DNA from: an uncultured Eggerthellaceae bacterium
GTDB lineage: Bacteria > Actinomycetota > Coriobacteriia > Coriobacteriales > Eggerthellaceae
Direction of reading: 5' to 3'
Length of the DNA: 64,000 nt
Assembly (NCBI GenBank): GCA_910588205.1
Contig: CAJUQK010000003.1
Coordinates: 37,688 to 101,687, forward strand
Part shown: positions 52,348 through 62,105 of the stretch, piece by piece
Numbering within the stretch: the stretch's first letter is position 1
Layout of the letters: each line of letters opens with the position of its first letter
Position numbers and translations under genes: made by a program
Notes under the pieces: model-generated
The model's input: only the letters and a program-made list of their open reading frames with translations
Databases searched by the model: none
What the model was told of the DNA's origin: nothing

Positions 52348-53364
52348 CTAGAACCCGCTCACGATATCGCGTGCCCAGGTTCCACTCTTCACGAGCGAGA
52401 GAATGAGCAGGATGCACATTGCGAGGTACTGCAGCGCGTAGGTGAGGCCGCCCGCAATACCGTCGATGGGCGTTCCCGTGCCAGGGTTCGCGGACACGAG
52501 CCCTCCCAGGATGATGGGAAACGATATGAGCAGTATGAGGATGATGAGCCCTGCCAGGCACACCGCCGTGAAGTTCTTGAGATATCCGATCCCTATCTGG
52601 CGCGTATCGTCGAGCGCCATGAGCGAGAGCGGTATGGGGGCGAATGCTGCCATGATGTAGAGCTGCAGGGCACGGGCCCAGCAGACCACGAGCGCCACGA
52701 TGTAGGCGATGAGGACCACGAGCCAGCTGATGAGCGAGACCACGAGCATGGCCACGAGCGCCGGTATGTCGTCGTCTTGGGTGACGATGGACGCGCCCGC
52801 GAGATCTATCGAGCCTCCTGTGCCGAACAACCCTATCACGCGGTCGATGGCAAGCCCCACCACCTCGTAGATCGCCTTCATGATCTCGAAGCTGTTCTGG
52901 ATCAGGAAGAGGAACACGGCGAAGAACACGAGCATGAAGACCACGTCCTTCACACCGGGCAGGCTCTGGGTGCCGTCCATCCTCTGCGAGGTCTGTATGA
53001 GCTTAACGGTGAAGACCAGCGAGAGCACCCCGCACCCTATGGGCAGGATCGCGACCTGCCAGACTGAATGTGCGATGTCGTTCGTCGAGATGGTGCCAGA
53101 CGTTGCGAGCATCCCTTCGAAGTCCGCCCCGAGGATTCCCGAGTAGCCAATGGATTTCAGGACGTCGACCTGGGCGCCGAAGATCCAGTTGCAGCAGTCC
53201 CTAAGCAGGCCGCAAAGCCATGCGTTGATGTCATCGGCGATGGATGCGTAGGCGCTCTGGCACGGCACAAGCGTGAGCGCAAGGAACGCAAATGCCGCTA
53301 CCGCGGCGGCAAGGAAGCGCCTGTCGGACGCGACCAGCTTCGGCAACGCGTGAGCCGCGCTCAT
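52348..53364 (-). CDS. VirB6/TrbL-like multi-spanning transfer protein
   Basis: 338 aa. An N-terminal signal-like helix, then about six to eight membrane segments with the central loop ALQLYIMAAFAPIPLSLMALDDTRQIGIGYLKNFTAV typical of VirB6-like proteins of Gram-positive ICEs. The start overlaps the end of the upstream gene by 4 nt. It would form the inner channel of the type IV apparatus. Confidence 0.82.
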   Translation of the reverse strand: MSAAHALPKLVASDRRFLAAAVAAFAFLALTLVPCQSAYASIADDINAWLCGLLRDCCNWIFGAQVDVLKSIGYSGILGADFEGMLATSGTISTNDIAHSVWQVAILPIGCGVLSLVFTVKLIQTSQRMDGTQSLPGVKDVVFMLVFFAVFLFLIQNSFEIMKAIYEVVGLAIDRVIGLFGTGGSIDLAGASIVTQDDDIPALVAMLVVSLISWLVVLIAYIVALVVCWARALQLYIMAAFAPIPLSLMALDDTRQIGIGYLKNFTAVCLAGLIILILLISFPIILGGLVSANPGTGTPIDGIAGGLTYALQYLAMCILLILSLVKSGTWARDIVSGF

Positions 53365-54107
53365 AGCGCACCGAGCTTCCCGTCGGCGTCGAGCTGGACG
53401 CAGACGATGGTGGAGGCGACGTCATCGAGCGTGAAGTTCGTGAGCTTTGTCTTGGAGCCGTAGTCGATCCAGACCTCCTTGCTCCATGCGGCGGCTGTCG
53501 CCCCGGGAGATGCGGCCTTCGCGTAGTCTGATAGGATCGCGGCGAACTCTTCCTCGCCCTTGCCGAACTCCTCGAAGAGTTCGCTCGTCGCTCCCGCAAG
53601 CGCGATCGGCCCTGCAGGAGCGGAAGGCTTGCGGACGTAGGTGGCCGCGAGCTTGTCGCAGGCGATCTCGTCTCGACCTCCTTGCCCCGGACGCACGACG
53701 GCGACCGTTTGCTCCTCGGCGCCCGTCATCTCCCGCGAGACGGAGAGCGTGGCTGTGAGCATGCCGCCTTCGAGGCTTTCCCCGTCGACGGTGTAGTAGA
53801 TGACCGATGATCCCTCATCGCTTGTCTCGATGAGCGCGCCCTCGATGATGCTCAGCGCGGATTTGCCATCCTCCGATTCCCATGATGTGTTTTTGAGGTC
53901 CGCAAATCCGCCCTGGGCAGCAGCTCCCGCATCTTGGTCCTGCGCATCGCCCTCATCGAGTATGGCCTGCGCTGCAGGCTTCTCTGGCTCAGGTGCCTGG
54001 TTCGCGTTTCCGCCATCTGAGAGCGAGCAGCGCACGGCCCCCGATGCCACAACGAGCGCTACCGCTCCTATGGCGAGCGCTGCCATGATCTTGTTCTTCC
54101 GTTCCAT
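53361..54107 (-). CDS. Membrane-anchored transfer-operon protein, unknown function
   Basis: 248 aa. The N-terminal helix (IMAALAIGAVALVVASGAVRC) may be a lipoprotein signal, but the lipobox is weak. Then a Gln/Ala/Asp-rich linker, and a beta-rich domain beginning LKNTSWESEDGKSALSI. Located 14 bp after the hydrolase gene and overlapping the VirB6-like gene. Probably an extracytoplasmic part of the channel. Confidence 0.7.
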   Translation of the reverse strand: MERKNKIMAALAIGAVALVVASGAVRCSLSDGGNANQAPEPEKPAAQAILDEGDAQDQDAGAAAQGGFADLKNTSWESEDGKSALSIIEGALIETSDEGSSVIYYTVDGESLEGGMLTATLSVSREMTGAEEQTVAVVRPGQGGRDEIACDKLAATYVRKPSAPAGPIALAGATSELFEEFGKGEEEFAAILSDYAKAASPGATAAAWSKEVWIDYGSKTKLTNFTLDDVASTIVCVQLDADGKLGAL

Positions 54108-54121
54108 GCTTATCTTCCTTT

Positions 54122-55783
54122 CTAAGCTGTCCTGTAGGTGAGCGCGTAGGAGAAGCTGCCGATGCCGGTCGACCGCTTGCAGACATCACCCGAATGCGGT
54201 TCGTGTATGTAGTCATCTCCACCTACATAGATGGCCACATGCCCAGTCCTGTAGAGGATGTCGCCCGGCTTCGCCTGGGATAGCGGGACGTGTCGAAGCT
54301 GGCTTGCCTGCGCCTCGGTGTTGTGGCCTATGCGCACGTCCGCTTGCGCGTAGCAGTACTGTGTGAGGCCGGAGCAGTCGAGCGCCACCCCTGGGGTAGA
54401 GCCGCCCCAGACATAGGGGACGCCGAGCTGGCTTTGGGCCGCTGCGAGGATCTTTCCCGCCTTCGCGTCCATATCCTTCCACTCAGATACGCTCAGCGCA
54501 TCGAAGCGGCGAAGGTCGTATGTGTCCATGATCGACTTCAGGCTCTCGACATAGGAAGGAGAGGTGGCCCATCCGCCCTCTTTGAGCCCCTCGGCCATCT
54601 TGTCCGAGTCGTGCGTGGCGATAGCCTCCCTGATCGAGGCGTTGTTCGCGAAATGCGGCTGGCCCAGGAACACGCGGCTTCGGAACCCAATGCAGTCCAC
54701 ATCCGATTTGAACACCGTGAAGTAGGCCGTTATGACGACGGGCGTGCCGTCATAGACTTCCCCCGTGCGCCACGACGATTTGCCCGAGACCTCTGGGCAC
54801 GCCGCGAAGGACGATGCCCATTTGATGCCGAACAGGTTGTGGTCGCGCGTCGCGAGCTGGCTCATGTGGTCGCCCTGGCCCGATTCGGCGATGATCTGCG
54901 CGATGGTGCACCCGGCGGGGTGCCCGTACTCCTCCTGGCACTCAAGGGCTGCCTCCACCATCTCGTAAGTGATGTAGGGAGGAAGCCCCGCCAGGCTCTG
55001 CTTGCTGGCCTCGTTCTCCCAGAACCCGAAGATGGCGCTTGCCATCTGCGACACCACGAGCACGGCGAGCACGAATGCGAGGATTCCTGCGAGCGCGCCT
55101 GCGACGGGAGCTGCGGCAGAGGATGCGGCAGCGCCTATGGCCTTGGCCGCCTCGGCCTTGCGGGCTGCTACGGCACCGCCCTTCGCCGCACCTGATCCGG
55201 TGCCGATGCGCGCACCGGGCGGCAAGGCGCCCTTTCCAGAGGCTCCCTTGGCAGCTCCCTTCGCACTTGCCGCCTTGCGCGCCTTGGAGGTCCCCGCACG
55301 CCCCGCTCCGGCCCTTACTCCCTTTGCCCGCCCATAGGCGCGCCTGGCGATATGCGCCTTGTCGTAGGCATCTCCTGCTCCCTCGAACTCCGGCGTCTCG
55401 TCGAGCTCGTGGACGGCAAGTGGAGCGAGTGTGCCCCTGGCGGCCTTGCGTCCTCCTGCACGCGACCGGCGAGGATCGTTCTTCTTGATGCCGAAGCTCT
55501 CGGGCTTGGCGGCATCCGAGGACGGATCAGCCCTGTTTGCCGCGCTGCTCCCGCTGCGACAATTTGTCCCAGTGGACCGATGCCCTGGACGCTTCCGGCG
55601 CGTTGGTTTCGCCGTGGCGACACCTTCCCTGGCACCTGCCGCGCTTTCCGCCTCGGCAAGGGTCGAGAGCGACTGCGCCGAGGAGTCCTTCACGGCACCC
55701 GAGCTGAGCGCTGTCGTCTTCTCCTTGCCGACAACATCGCGGATTGAGGCATCCTCGCTCGCTATGTAGGGGCTCTCGCTCAC
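54122..55783 (-). CDS. Bifunctional cell-wall hydrolase (glucosaminidase plus NlpC/P60)
   Basis: 553 aa. Residues 1-220 are basic and disordered, then one membrane helix (about 225-250). A GH73-like lysozyme domain follows (about 265-415: TIAQIIAESGQGDHMSQLATRDHNLFGIK, with a candidate catalytic Glu). The C-terminal NlpC/P60 domain has DCSGL (Cys at about 467), GHVAIYVG and DYIHEP. This VirB1-like enzyme opens the wall for the transfer channel. It overlaps virB4 by 4 nt. Confidence 0.9.
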   Translation of the reverse strand: MSESPYIASEDASIRDVVGKEKTTALSSGAVKDSSAQSLSTLAEAESAAGAREGVATAKPTRRKRPGHRSTGTNCRSGSSAANRADPSSDAAKPESFGIKKNDPRRSRAGGRKAARGTLAPLAVHELDETPEFEGAGDAYDKAHIARRAYGRAKGVRAGAGRAGTSKARKAASAKGAAKGASGKGALPPGARIGTGSGAAKGGAVAARKAEAAKAIGAAASSAAAPVAGALAGILAFVLAVLVVSQMASAIFGFWENEASKQSLAGLPPYITYEMVEAALECQEEYGHPAGCTIAQIIAESGQGDHMSQLATRDHNLFGIKWASSFAACPEVSGKSSWRTGEVYDGTPVVITAYFTVFKSDVDCIGFRSRVFLGQPHFANNASIREAIATHDSDKMAEGLKEGGWATSPSYVESLKSIMDTYDLRRFDALSVSEWKDMDAKAGKILAAAQSQLGVPYVWGGSTPGVALDCSGLTQYCYAQADVRIGHNTEAQASQLRHVPLSQAKPGDILYRTGHVAIYVGGDDYIHEPHSGDVCKRSTGIGSFSYALTYRTA

Positions 55784-58320
55784 TTGCGGCTCCTGCGGCG
55801 AGCCTTGGGCGCTTGATCGGCGCCTCCGCCCGTCGCCTTGGCGTTGCGGGCGAATGCCTCCTTGCGCTTCAGCTCGGCGATCTCAAGGGCCTTCGTGTTC
55901 AATATGTCGTAGATGATCCCCTTGGGGAAGTCGTCGCGTATGGGCACGCGGACCCCTCCTGCTACGAGCATTCCCTCCCCGGCCTTGATGGAGTCGTCGA
56001 TGAACCCCTCCTCGGTATCGGAGAGCGCCAGAAGCTCCGCCCAGCTCTTGCGATCCAGCGCCGACTGCTTGTGCAGCAGGCAGAAGTCCGAGTTCAAGAC
56101 CATGTTGCGCGCCGACTCGTGGGCGAGCATGTAGGTGGAGTTCTGCGTTATGCCCGTGGCGATGAGGTTGAACTTCCTCCCTTCGGCCCAGAACTTGGCG
56201 AAGTAGTCGATGATGGCGGGATGCCCGAAGAGCGACTGCACCTCGTCTATGTAGAGCCAGGTCGTGATGCCGCGCTCGAAGTTGTGATACATCCGATTAC
56301 GGACCGCCTCAAGCGCCGTCAGCATGCCGAACACGCGCATGTTCGAGGACAGGTCGTGCAGGTCGATGTTGGTTATGCGGTTCTCGAACGTGACGTTCGA
56401 GGGCCTGTTGAAGAAGGAGAGGGCACCTTTGACGAACCTCTCGTAGCGAAGCGCGATGTCGCGCGCCTCGCGCTCGGGCTGCTCCAGGAGCTTTGCGTAG
56501 AAGTCCGATAGGGTCGGCGTGTCGGTGCCGGACGAGGCGTAGGCGCCTTCGACGCAGCGCGTGATGATCGACTTGTCCGCTTCGGGAAGCCCTTCCTGCC
56601 CCTCTGCCATCATGGCGGAAGACAGGGCGAGGAAGGCATCTATCTTGAAGGCCATCTGCGCAGCCGATGCCCGGCCCTCCACATCGGCGAGGTCGAACGG
56701 GTTCATGTGAGTGTCGGAGTCGGGCGCGAAGCGCATGTTCACCCCGTCGGTGCTCTCTATGACGTTTCCGTACTCTCCCGCCGGGTCGAAGATAATGACC
56801 TCGTCTTCGGGGTATGCGAGGATGGTGTTGAGGATCTCGCGCTTCACTGAAAACGATTTTCCAGACCCCGGCTTTCCGCAGACGAAGCCCATGGGGCTCG
56901 CGAGCAGCTTGCGGTTGCACATCACGAGGTTGCCGGACTGCTTGGACTGCCCGTAGTAGCCGCCGCCCTTCTGGTTGAGCTCCTGGCTCGCGAAGGGCAT
57001 CTGCATGGCGATCTGGCCGGTGGTCAGATGGCGGGAGACGCCGATGTGGTTCCGCCCGAGCGGAAGCATGGAGTTCAGCGCCTCCTTCTGCCTGTAGTCA
57101 AGCGGCACGATGCCGAGCGAGTTTCCCTGCGCGATGGAGGTTATCTGCTCGACTTGGCGGTCAAGCTCGTCGAGCGAGTCCGCATAGGTGTACACGAGCC
57201 CCGTGTAGATGAAGAGCCGCTCGTTCTTGTTGCGCAGGAAGTCCAGGAGCTCCTCTGCCTCCTCCTTCGAGTAGCGAAGCTCAGGCGGCAGGATCGAGTA
57301 GTCGTATCCCTTCTTCACCGCCGCCATCTGCTCGTCGATGATCTCCTTGTCCATCCAGTCGAGCTGGCGCTTGACCATGGCAAGGGCATCGGATTGCGCT
57401 ATCGGCTGCATGTGCAGCGAGACCGACAGCGGCATGGGGAGGTCGATTATGGACGCGAGATAGGAGTCCTCCAGCATCGACCCGAAGTCGCGTATCGCCA
57501 GAACCGAGCCGTAGACGCCATCGGAGCAGAATGCATCCGCTCGCCCTTCAGGCGAGAAGTCCAGGCACATGGGGGCGATGAGGTCCTTCGTCCGGATCCC
57601 TCGGAACTGCGACATTTTGTCCCAGTCGAACTCGAAGCGCTTCGACGGGCGCACGAGCGAGTCCATCACCCGCAGGCGCTCCGTGCCGTCAAGCGCCTGG
57701 GCTGTGCACCTGATGCGGGCGAGCGTGGTCGCCACGTCCGCCCTGATGCGCGCGAGCTTCGGCACCGCATCGTCGACGTCGTCTGCGCCGACGAGGTAGG
57801 TGATGTAGCGATGGCGCTCAAGGTTCGAGACGCCCTCGCGCATCTTGTCGTTGAGTATCTTGTTGTACTCATCGACGATCGGTCGCGTCTTCTCCGAGGA
57901 GTGCTCGAAGAAGCGCTTGTTGCCGATCTCGCTTGTCGGGATCGGGGTGTTCGCGATGGAGAGCTGGACCGATGTGTCGGCGCCGAAGTAGTTGTAGAGG
58001 CCGGAGAGCACTGCGAAGATGTTCTCCTGGGTCTCCTTGCGCGCCGATTGGTAGCTCACGTCCGAGAACTCGACCGTCTGGCTGAACAGCCCATCCTCCA
58101 CTTGCGCGATGCCGTCTTTGTACATGGCGTCGTAGCCTATGTAGGACATCGTGTCCTTCGCAGCACGCCTTGCCTTCGTGACCTTGCGCCTCCTCTCTTC
58201 GCGGCTCTTGGCCTCGTTGCTCTTCGTCTTGCGGTTCCCGAGGACAAGAGCTGCGAGGCTGCTCCTCTTGGCGGGCGCATTGCCTTTGCGGCTATTGTTG
58301 GGTTTGCTTTGTAGGCTCAC
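55780..58320 (-). CDS. virB4: VirB4-like type IV secretion ATPase
   Basis: 846 aa. Walker A GKPGSGKS near residue 480 and Walker B TTWLYIDEVQSLF near 690; the conserved FDPAGEYGNV segment follows Walker A. The N-terminal half matches the Gram-positive VirB4 (TraE-like) layout. It overlaps prgI by 29 nt. It energises channel assembly and DNA transfer. Confidence 0.93.
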   Translation of the reverse strand: MSLQSKPNNSRKGNAPAKRSSLAALVLGNRKTKSNEAKSREERRRKVTKARRAAKDTMSYIGYDAMYKDGIAQVEDGLFSQTVEFSDVSYQSARKETQENIFAVLSGLYNYFGADTSVQLSIANTPIPTSEIGNKRFFEHSSEKTRPIVDEYNKILNDKMREGVSNLERHRYITYLVGADDVDDAVPKLARIRADVATTLARIRCTAQALDGTERLRVMDSLVRPSKRFEFDWDKMSQFRGIRTKDLIAPMCLDFSPEGRADAFCSDGVYGSVLAIRDFGSMLEDSYLASIIDLPMPLSVSLHMQPIAQSDALAMVKRQLDWMDKEIIDEQMAAVKKGYDYSILPPELRYSKEEAEELLDFLRNKNERLFIYTGLVYTYADSLDELDRQVEQITSIAQGNSLGIVPLDYRQKEALNSMLPLGRNHIGVSRHLTTGQIAMQMPFASQELNQKGGGYYGQSKQSGNLVMCNRKLLASPMGFVCGKPGSGKSFSVKREILNTILAYPEDEVIIFDPAGEYGNVIESTDGVNMRFAPDSDTHMNPFDLADVEGRASAAQMAFKIDAFLALSSAMMAEGQEGLPEADKSIITRCVEGAYASSGTDTPTLSDFYAKLLEQPEREARDIALRYERFVKGALSFFNRPSNVTFENRITNIDLHDLSSNMRVFGMLTALEAVRNRMYHNFERGITTWLYIDEVQSLFGHPAIIDYFAKFWAEGRKFNLIATGITQNSTYMLAHESARNMVLNSDFCLLHKQSALDRKSWAELLALSDTEEGFIDDSIKAGEGMLVAGGVRVPIRDDFPKGIIYDILNTKALEIAELKRKEAFARNAKATGGGADQAPKARRRSRK

Positions 58321-58726
58321 GAAGCTCTGCCTCCTTCCTCTTAGCTTTGCGTGTTGATTTGCGGCTGGGCTTTCCGGGGCGAGGCCCCGTCTCGTCGAGC
58401 CCCGCCTGTGCGTTCGACGCGGCGTACAGAAGCCGTGTTGGCCCGAAGTGGTGGTCGTAAAGCAGCGGGGCGAACTCCTCCAGCTTCATGCCGAAGGGGC
58501 GCCAGAACCCTGCAAGCCAAAAAGGGAGGGCCGCCGCCATGACCGGCAGCGTCGCGTTTCCGACCTCGATGTGGAAGGCGAAGTAGACGACGCATGCGAC
58601 CGCTATGGCGCAGGCGAAGCCGCCCGTCACGCACGCGAGCGTGCGCAGGCTCATCTTCCCGACGATCTTCTCCTGGTACTCGCCGATGTCCTTCTGGATC
58701 GGTATCTGCAAAGACACTTGCACCAC
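58292..58726 (-). CDS. PrgI-family transfer protein (VirB3-like)
   Basis: 144 aa. VQVSLQIPIQKDIGEYQEKIVGKMSLRTL is the PrgI family start, followed by two membrane helices and a basic tail. In Gram-positive systems it is always beside virB4, as here. Confidence 0.88.
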   Translation of the reverse strand: MVQVSLQIPIQKDIGEYQEKIVGKMSLRTLACVTGGFACAIAVACVVYFAFHIEVGNATLPVMAAALPFWLAGFWRPFGMKLEEFAPLLYDHHFGPTRLLYAASNAQAGLDETGPRPGKPSRKSTRKAKRKEAELREPTKQTQQ

Positions 58727-58729
58727 CGC

Positions 58730-58945
58730 CTAGGAAGGCAGCCATGAGGTGTCGAGCATGCCGAAGTAGACGGCAGCCGCGATGATGATCGCGCCGCCAG
58801 CGATGGTGGAGATTGCGCTCGCTATCTGCGAGCCGCCCTGCTGCTCCCGGATGGCTAGTCCCAGGCTGACCGCTCCCCAAACCACGAGGAAGCCGCCTAG
58901 GAACGTCACGCAGCCCGAGACCAGGGTGATGATCTGATTGAGCAT
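58730..58945 (-). CDS. Small two-helix membrane protein (VirB2/Maff2-like pilin)
   Basis: 71 aa with two hydrophobic helices (IITLVSGCVTFLGGFLVVWGAVSLGL and AISTIAGGAIIIAAAVYFGML). Size, topology and position before prgI match VirB2-like or Maff2 proteins of ICEs. The 194-bp gap upstream, to the coupling protein, holds nothing recognised. Confidence 0.75.
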   Translation of the reverse strand: MLNQIITLVSGCVTFLGGFLVVWGAVSLGLAIREQQGGSQIASAISTIAGGAIIIAAAVYFGMLDTSWLPS

Positions 58946-59139
58946 TGTCTTGTCCTTTGCTTGGATGATGGCGCGAAGTCGGCCTGTTGTGGAAGAGGGT
59001 CGGCTTGTGCGCGGATGGTAGAATCTCCTTCGAGGGCATTGCGCCCTTTGCTTGGATGCGGCGGTCGGAGGACAGAGGGTGGAAGCTCTGGCCTCCTCTG
59101 AGCGCCTAGCGCGACCGCCGCTCTATCATCTTCTGCCTC

Positions 59140-60981
59140 TCATATTCGACCTCCTTTCATCGATTCTCGGTATCGCCTGAAATCGAACGGGGTGTCGTAT
59201 GTTGCACCTTTGTGGGAGGGATCCACGCTCGCATAGCGAGGGTGCTCCTCAAGCACGTACTTCTTGTCCCTCATGGGAAACGATCCCGAGATCATCACTA
59301 TGGCCTCGTCGCGCGGCAGCCTGCCGACCTCGGATGCCTGCATGAGGTCGCGCTCTCCCTTGGCGTAGTTTCGCGTGGTCGAGGAGTTGGAGCCGCGCGA
59401 GTCGTTGACGGATGTCGTCGATAGAGTCTGCTTGCCTATCGCCTCGGAGATCTCCCTGTTGGTTTCGGTCGACTTCCCGCCGAGGAAGAGCAGCGTGTCG
59501 CAGCAGTCGGTTATCGTCTGAGCGCTGTCGTCGTATGCCGCCTTGAGCTGCGAGAGCGACTGCAGGATGATCGAGCAGGAGATGTTGCGGCTTCGCACGA
59601 CCGCTATGGTGCGCTCGAAGTCGGGGACGGTGCCGATGTTCGCGAACTCATCGAGGATGAAATGGACGGGAGTCGGGAGGCTCCCGCCGAAGCGAAGGAG
59701 CGCCGTGTTGCAGAGAACGTCCATCGCCTGCCACATGAGCATGGCGAAGATGAAGTCGAAGGTGGAGTTGGTGTCCGACATGCTGGCGAAGATGACCGTC
59801 TTGGAGCTGTCGTCACCCAGGGCGTCTAGGTGCATCTCGTCGCAGGAGAGCAGCTTTGAGACCTCCTTGATCGAAAGGGGCTTCAGGCGTACGTTGCAGC
59901 TGATGATGATGGATTTCAGGGTCTTTCCCGCAGCAGTCTTGAATGCCCTGTAGTTGGAGAGCGCGAAATCGTCCTCCGGCCTTACCGCCGGGCCTATCTC
60001 CACCCACGAGCAGCCGCCCCTCCCGTTCAGAAAGTCGCGGCTCTCGGAGTCGAACGCCGAGGCACCGACGGGCGGGACGAGCCTCTTTCCCGTCTCCAGC
60101 TCGTCGAAGAGCATGTCGAGCGGGCTCTTGTAGCGCTCGTCGTCCTCATGGGCCTCTGCCAGCCCGAGCAAGGTGAGGAGCCCCGGGATGTTTCGGTCCT
60201 CCTCGGGGCAATGGTATATGAGATAGGCGACCAGCGATGTGTAGAGAAGCCTCTCCGCATTTTCCCAGAATGGGTCTGCGGCCTGGCCCTTGTCGCCTGT
60301 CGTGTTCTTGATGAGGCACTCAACGAACGTGAGGATGTCCGCCTCGCTCTTCACATAGCTCAGCGGGTTGTAATGGTTCGACCTTGAGAAGTCGATGGTG
60401 TCGAAGGTGCGGATGGAGTATCCGGCCTCGACGAAGAGATGCCCCGTGTCGGCGATAAGCGTACCCTTGGGGTCGGTCACGAAGTAGCTCGCATTGAGCT
60501 GCATGAGGTTCGGCTTCACGTAGTAGCGGGTCTTTCCGGACCCCGAGCCTCCGATGACGAGCACGTTCTTGTTGCGGTCAGTCTTGATGTCGAAGCGCGC
60601 CTTCGACATCGCGAGCCTGCACTTGCGCGTGAGTATGATGTTGTTGTCGGGATCGCGGGCGTCCGAGAAGGCTTCGGCCTCGCGCCTGGTCGCCCAGCGC
60701 GAGCTTCCATGCTCCTCTCCCGCACGATGCTCTCCTACGTTCACTAGATACCGCGCATAGGCTATCCAGATCGCGCATACAAGGCAGAAGCCGACGCAGA
60801 GCGCCATGGGCTCCGATGATAGGCCGCCTCCGCTTGCGAGATATCCCGGGAGGGTGAACACGGCGGATGTGAGATTATTGATCGGCTCGCCTTCCATCGA
60901 GAGCAGATTCGAGACGTAGGCGTCACCGAAGAGGAAAGCTATCGGCGTGGCGACAGCAGCGATCAGGAGTGCTGCGCTCAT
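59140..60981 (-). CDS. virD4: VirD4/TraG-family coupling protein
   Basis: 613 aa. Two N-terminal membrane helices, Walker A GGSGSGKT (144-151), Walker B HFILDEFANIG, and the family motif SLSQLKAAYDDSAQTI. It brings the relaxase-DNA complex to the channel. It overlaps the PcfB-like gene by 4 nt. Confidence 0.93.
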   Translation of the reverse strand: MSAALLIAAVATPIAFLFGDAYVSNLLSMEGEPINNLTSAVFTLPGYLASGGGLSSEPMALCVGFCLVCAIWIAYARYLVNVGEHRAGEEHGSSRWATRREAEAFSDARDPDNNIILTRKCRLAMSKARFDIKTDRNKNVLVIGGSGSGKTRYYVKPNLMQLNASYFVTDPKGTLIADTGHLFVEAGYSIRTFDTIDFSRSNHYNPLSYVKSEADILTFVECLIKNTTGDKGQAADPFWENAERLLYTSLVAYLIYHCPEEDRNIPGLLTLLGLAEAHEDDERYKSPLDMLFDELETGKRLVPPVGASAFDSESRDFLNGRGGCSWVEIGPAVRPEDDFALSNYRAFKTAAGKTLKSIIISCNVRLKPLSIKEVSKLLSCDEMHLDALGDDSSKTVIFASMSDTNSTFDFIFAMLMWQAMDVLCNTALLRFGGSLPTPVHFILDEFANIGTVPDFERTIAVVRSRNISCSIILQSLSQLKAAYDDSAQTITDCCDTLLFLGGKSTETNREISEAIGKQTLSTTSVNDSRGSNSSTTRNYAKGERDLMQASEVGRLPRDEAIVMISGSFPMRDKKYVLEEHPRYASVDPSHKGATYDTPFDFRRYRESMKGGRI

Positions 60982-61529
60982 TTGCTTCGCATCTCCGAGA
61001 GCTCAATGTCTCGCTCGGGGGCTCGCGCCTCGTCGAGGGCCTTGGAGGCCTGGCGCGCCGAGGCTGCTCGATCATCCAGGGACTCCGCGTCACGCGCCTG
61101 CTCGCGGGTCTTCGATCGTGCTTCCAGGGCCTTGTCGAGCGCCAGGTCGGTCTGCTTCTCGAGGTCCTCGAATGCTCCCGAAACATCGGGTGCATCCTCC
61201 ACGCGGAACAGCAAAAAGTCGTGTCCCGACTGATCGGTGAAGAAGTCATGGTCGATCTTCTGTGAGTTGAGCTTGGAATCGATTGCCTCCTTGATGGTCT
61301 CGTATTCCGGAAGCGCCTCGAACTGCGACATGCGAAGCTTCGCCCATTCTGCGACCTTCTCGCCGTCCTCGCCGCCTGCCGTGCGCCCTATCTCTCCCCG
61401 TGCGTTCCTGAACGCGCCTTTCAGGCGCTCTGCGCTCGTGAGAAGGGCGGCCTCGCTCGCGTCCTGCCCGACCTTCAAGATCCAGTCGAACAGCTTCTCT
61501 CCCGATTCGTCACCAAAGTCGCTTGGCAT
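60978..61529 (-). CDS. PcfB/DUF3801-like transfer protein
   Basis: 183 aa from ATG 61529 (GGAAGTGGGG upstream); the longer upstream reading is not supported. EIGRTAGGEDGEKVAEWAKLRMSQFEALPEYETIKEAI and DHDFFTDQSGHDFLLFRVED follow the PcfB family, which always precedes the coupling-protein gene. Long helical C-terminus. Confidence 0.78.
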   Translation of the reverse strand: MPSDFGDESGEKLFDWILKVGQDASEAALLTSAERLKGAFRNARGEIGRTAGGEDGEKVAEWAKLRMSQFEALPEYETIKEAIDSKLNSQKIDHDFFTDQSGHDFLLFRVEDAPDVSGAFEDLEKQTDLALDKALEARSKTREQARDAESLDDRAASARQASKALDEARAPERDIELSEMRSK

Positions 61530-61546
61530 GATGCCCCACTTCCTGC

Positions 61547-61627
61547 AAAGGGGCTTTTGCGCCCCTTGATCGACAGCCTCCGAAAAACAGGCACCTCCCA
61601 GCAAGCCACGTTGCCTGCTAGGAGGTG
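61547..61627 (-). promoter_or_regulatory. Hairpins at the head of the transfer operon
   Basis: AAGGGGC/GCCCCTT (61548-61554, 61561-61567) and CACCTCCCAGCA/TGCTAGGAGGTG (61592-61603, 61616-61627). The second overlaps the end of the upstream gene. Neither has a T-run in the minus direction. They may form a readthrough attenuator before pcfB. Confidence 0.5.
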
Positions 61628-62103
61628 GTTCTGCCTTGTCTCTGTCTGCGGGAAGCGTTTCCGCCATCGGCGAAAATCGCGGCGATGTCGTACGGGTCGG
61701 CATCCAAGAGAGCGGATACCGCGCACTCGAAGCGCGCCTTGCTCTTGACGATGGATTCAAACGAGTAGCTCTCGAAGGGAATCCAGAGCGTCTCCCCAGA
61801 CCCTTCGTCGAACTCGCGCTTCAGCACGAGCCACTCGTCTCCCATGTCGACCTGCTGCACGAATGCCAAGCGCTCGAAGATCACGCCTTCTCTGATCGCG
61901 TGGGGCCCCGAGCGGAAATACTCGAATAGAGCGTCCAAGGAATCCGAGTTGTAGAAGGGAAAATCCTTTGTTGGGGTTGCGTTTCGTCGGTCGGGCGATA
62001 TGCCGCGGACGAGCCATTGGTTCTTGAGACACGAAAGGACAAGCGGAAGCTTCTCCTCTTCGCCCAAGGCACGAAGGCCTGCGATGTCCGCTGCTCGCTC
62101 CAT
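61618..62103 (-). CDS. Small ICE protein of unknown function
   Basis: 161 aa, soluble, no motif recognised. FERLAFVQQVDMGDEWLVLKREF and LWIPFESYSFESIV suggest a mixed alpha/beta domain. The stop lies inside the hairpin region before the PcfB-like gene; the HTH gene lies 2 bp upstream of its start. Regulatory role possible by position. Confidence 0.65.
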   Translation of the reverse strand: MERAADIAGLRALGEEEKLPLVLSCLKNQWLVRGISPDRRNATPTKDFPFYNSDSLDALFEYFRSGPHAIREGVIFERLAFVQQVDMGDEWLVLKREFDEGSGETLWIPFESYSFESIVKSKARFECAVSALLDADPYDIAAIFADGGNASRRQRQGRTTS

Positions 62104-62105
62104 TC

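Noticed and set aside
57028-58314. A 428-residue plus-strand frame
   Set aside because: It is a shadow of virB4, composed mostly of Arg/Val/Leu runs without motifs.
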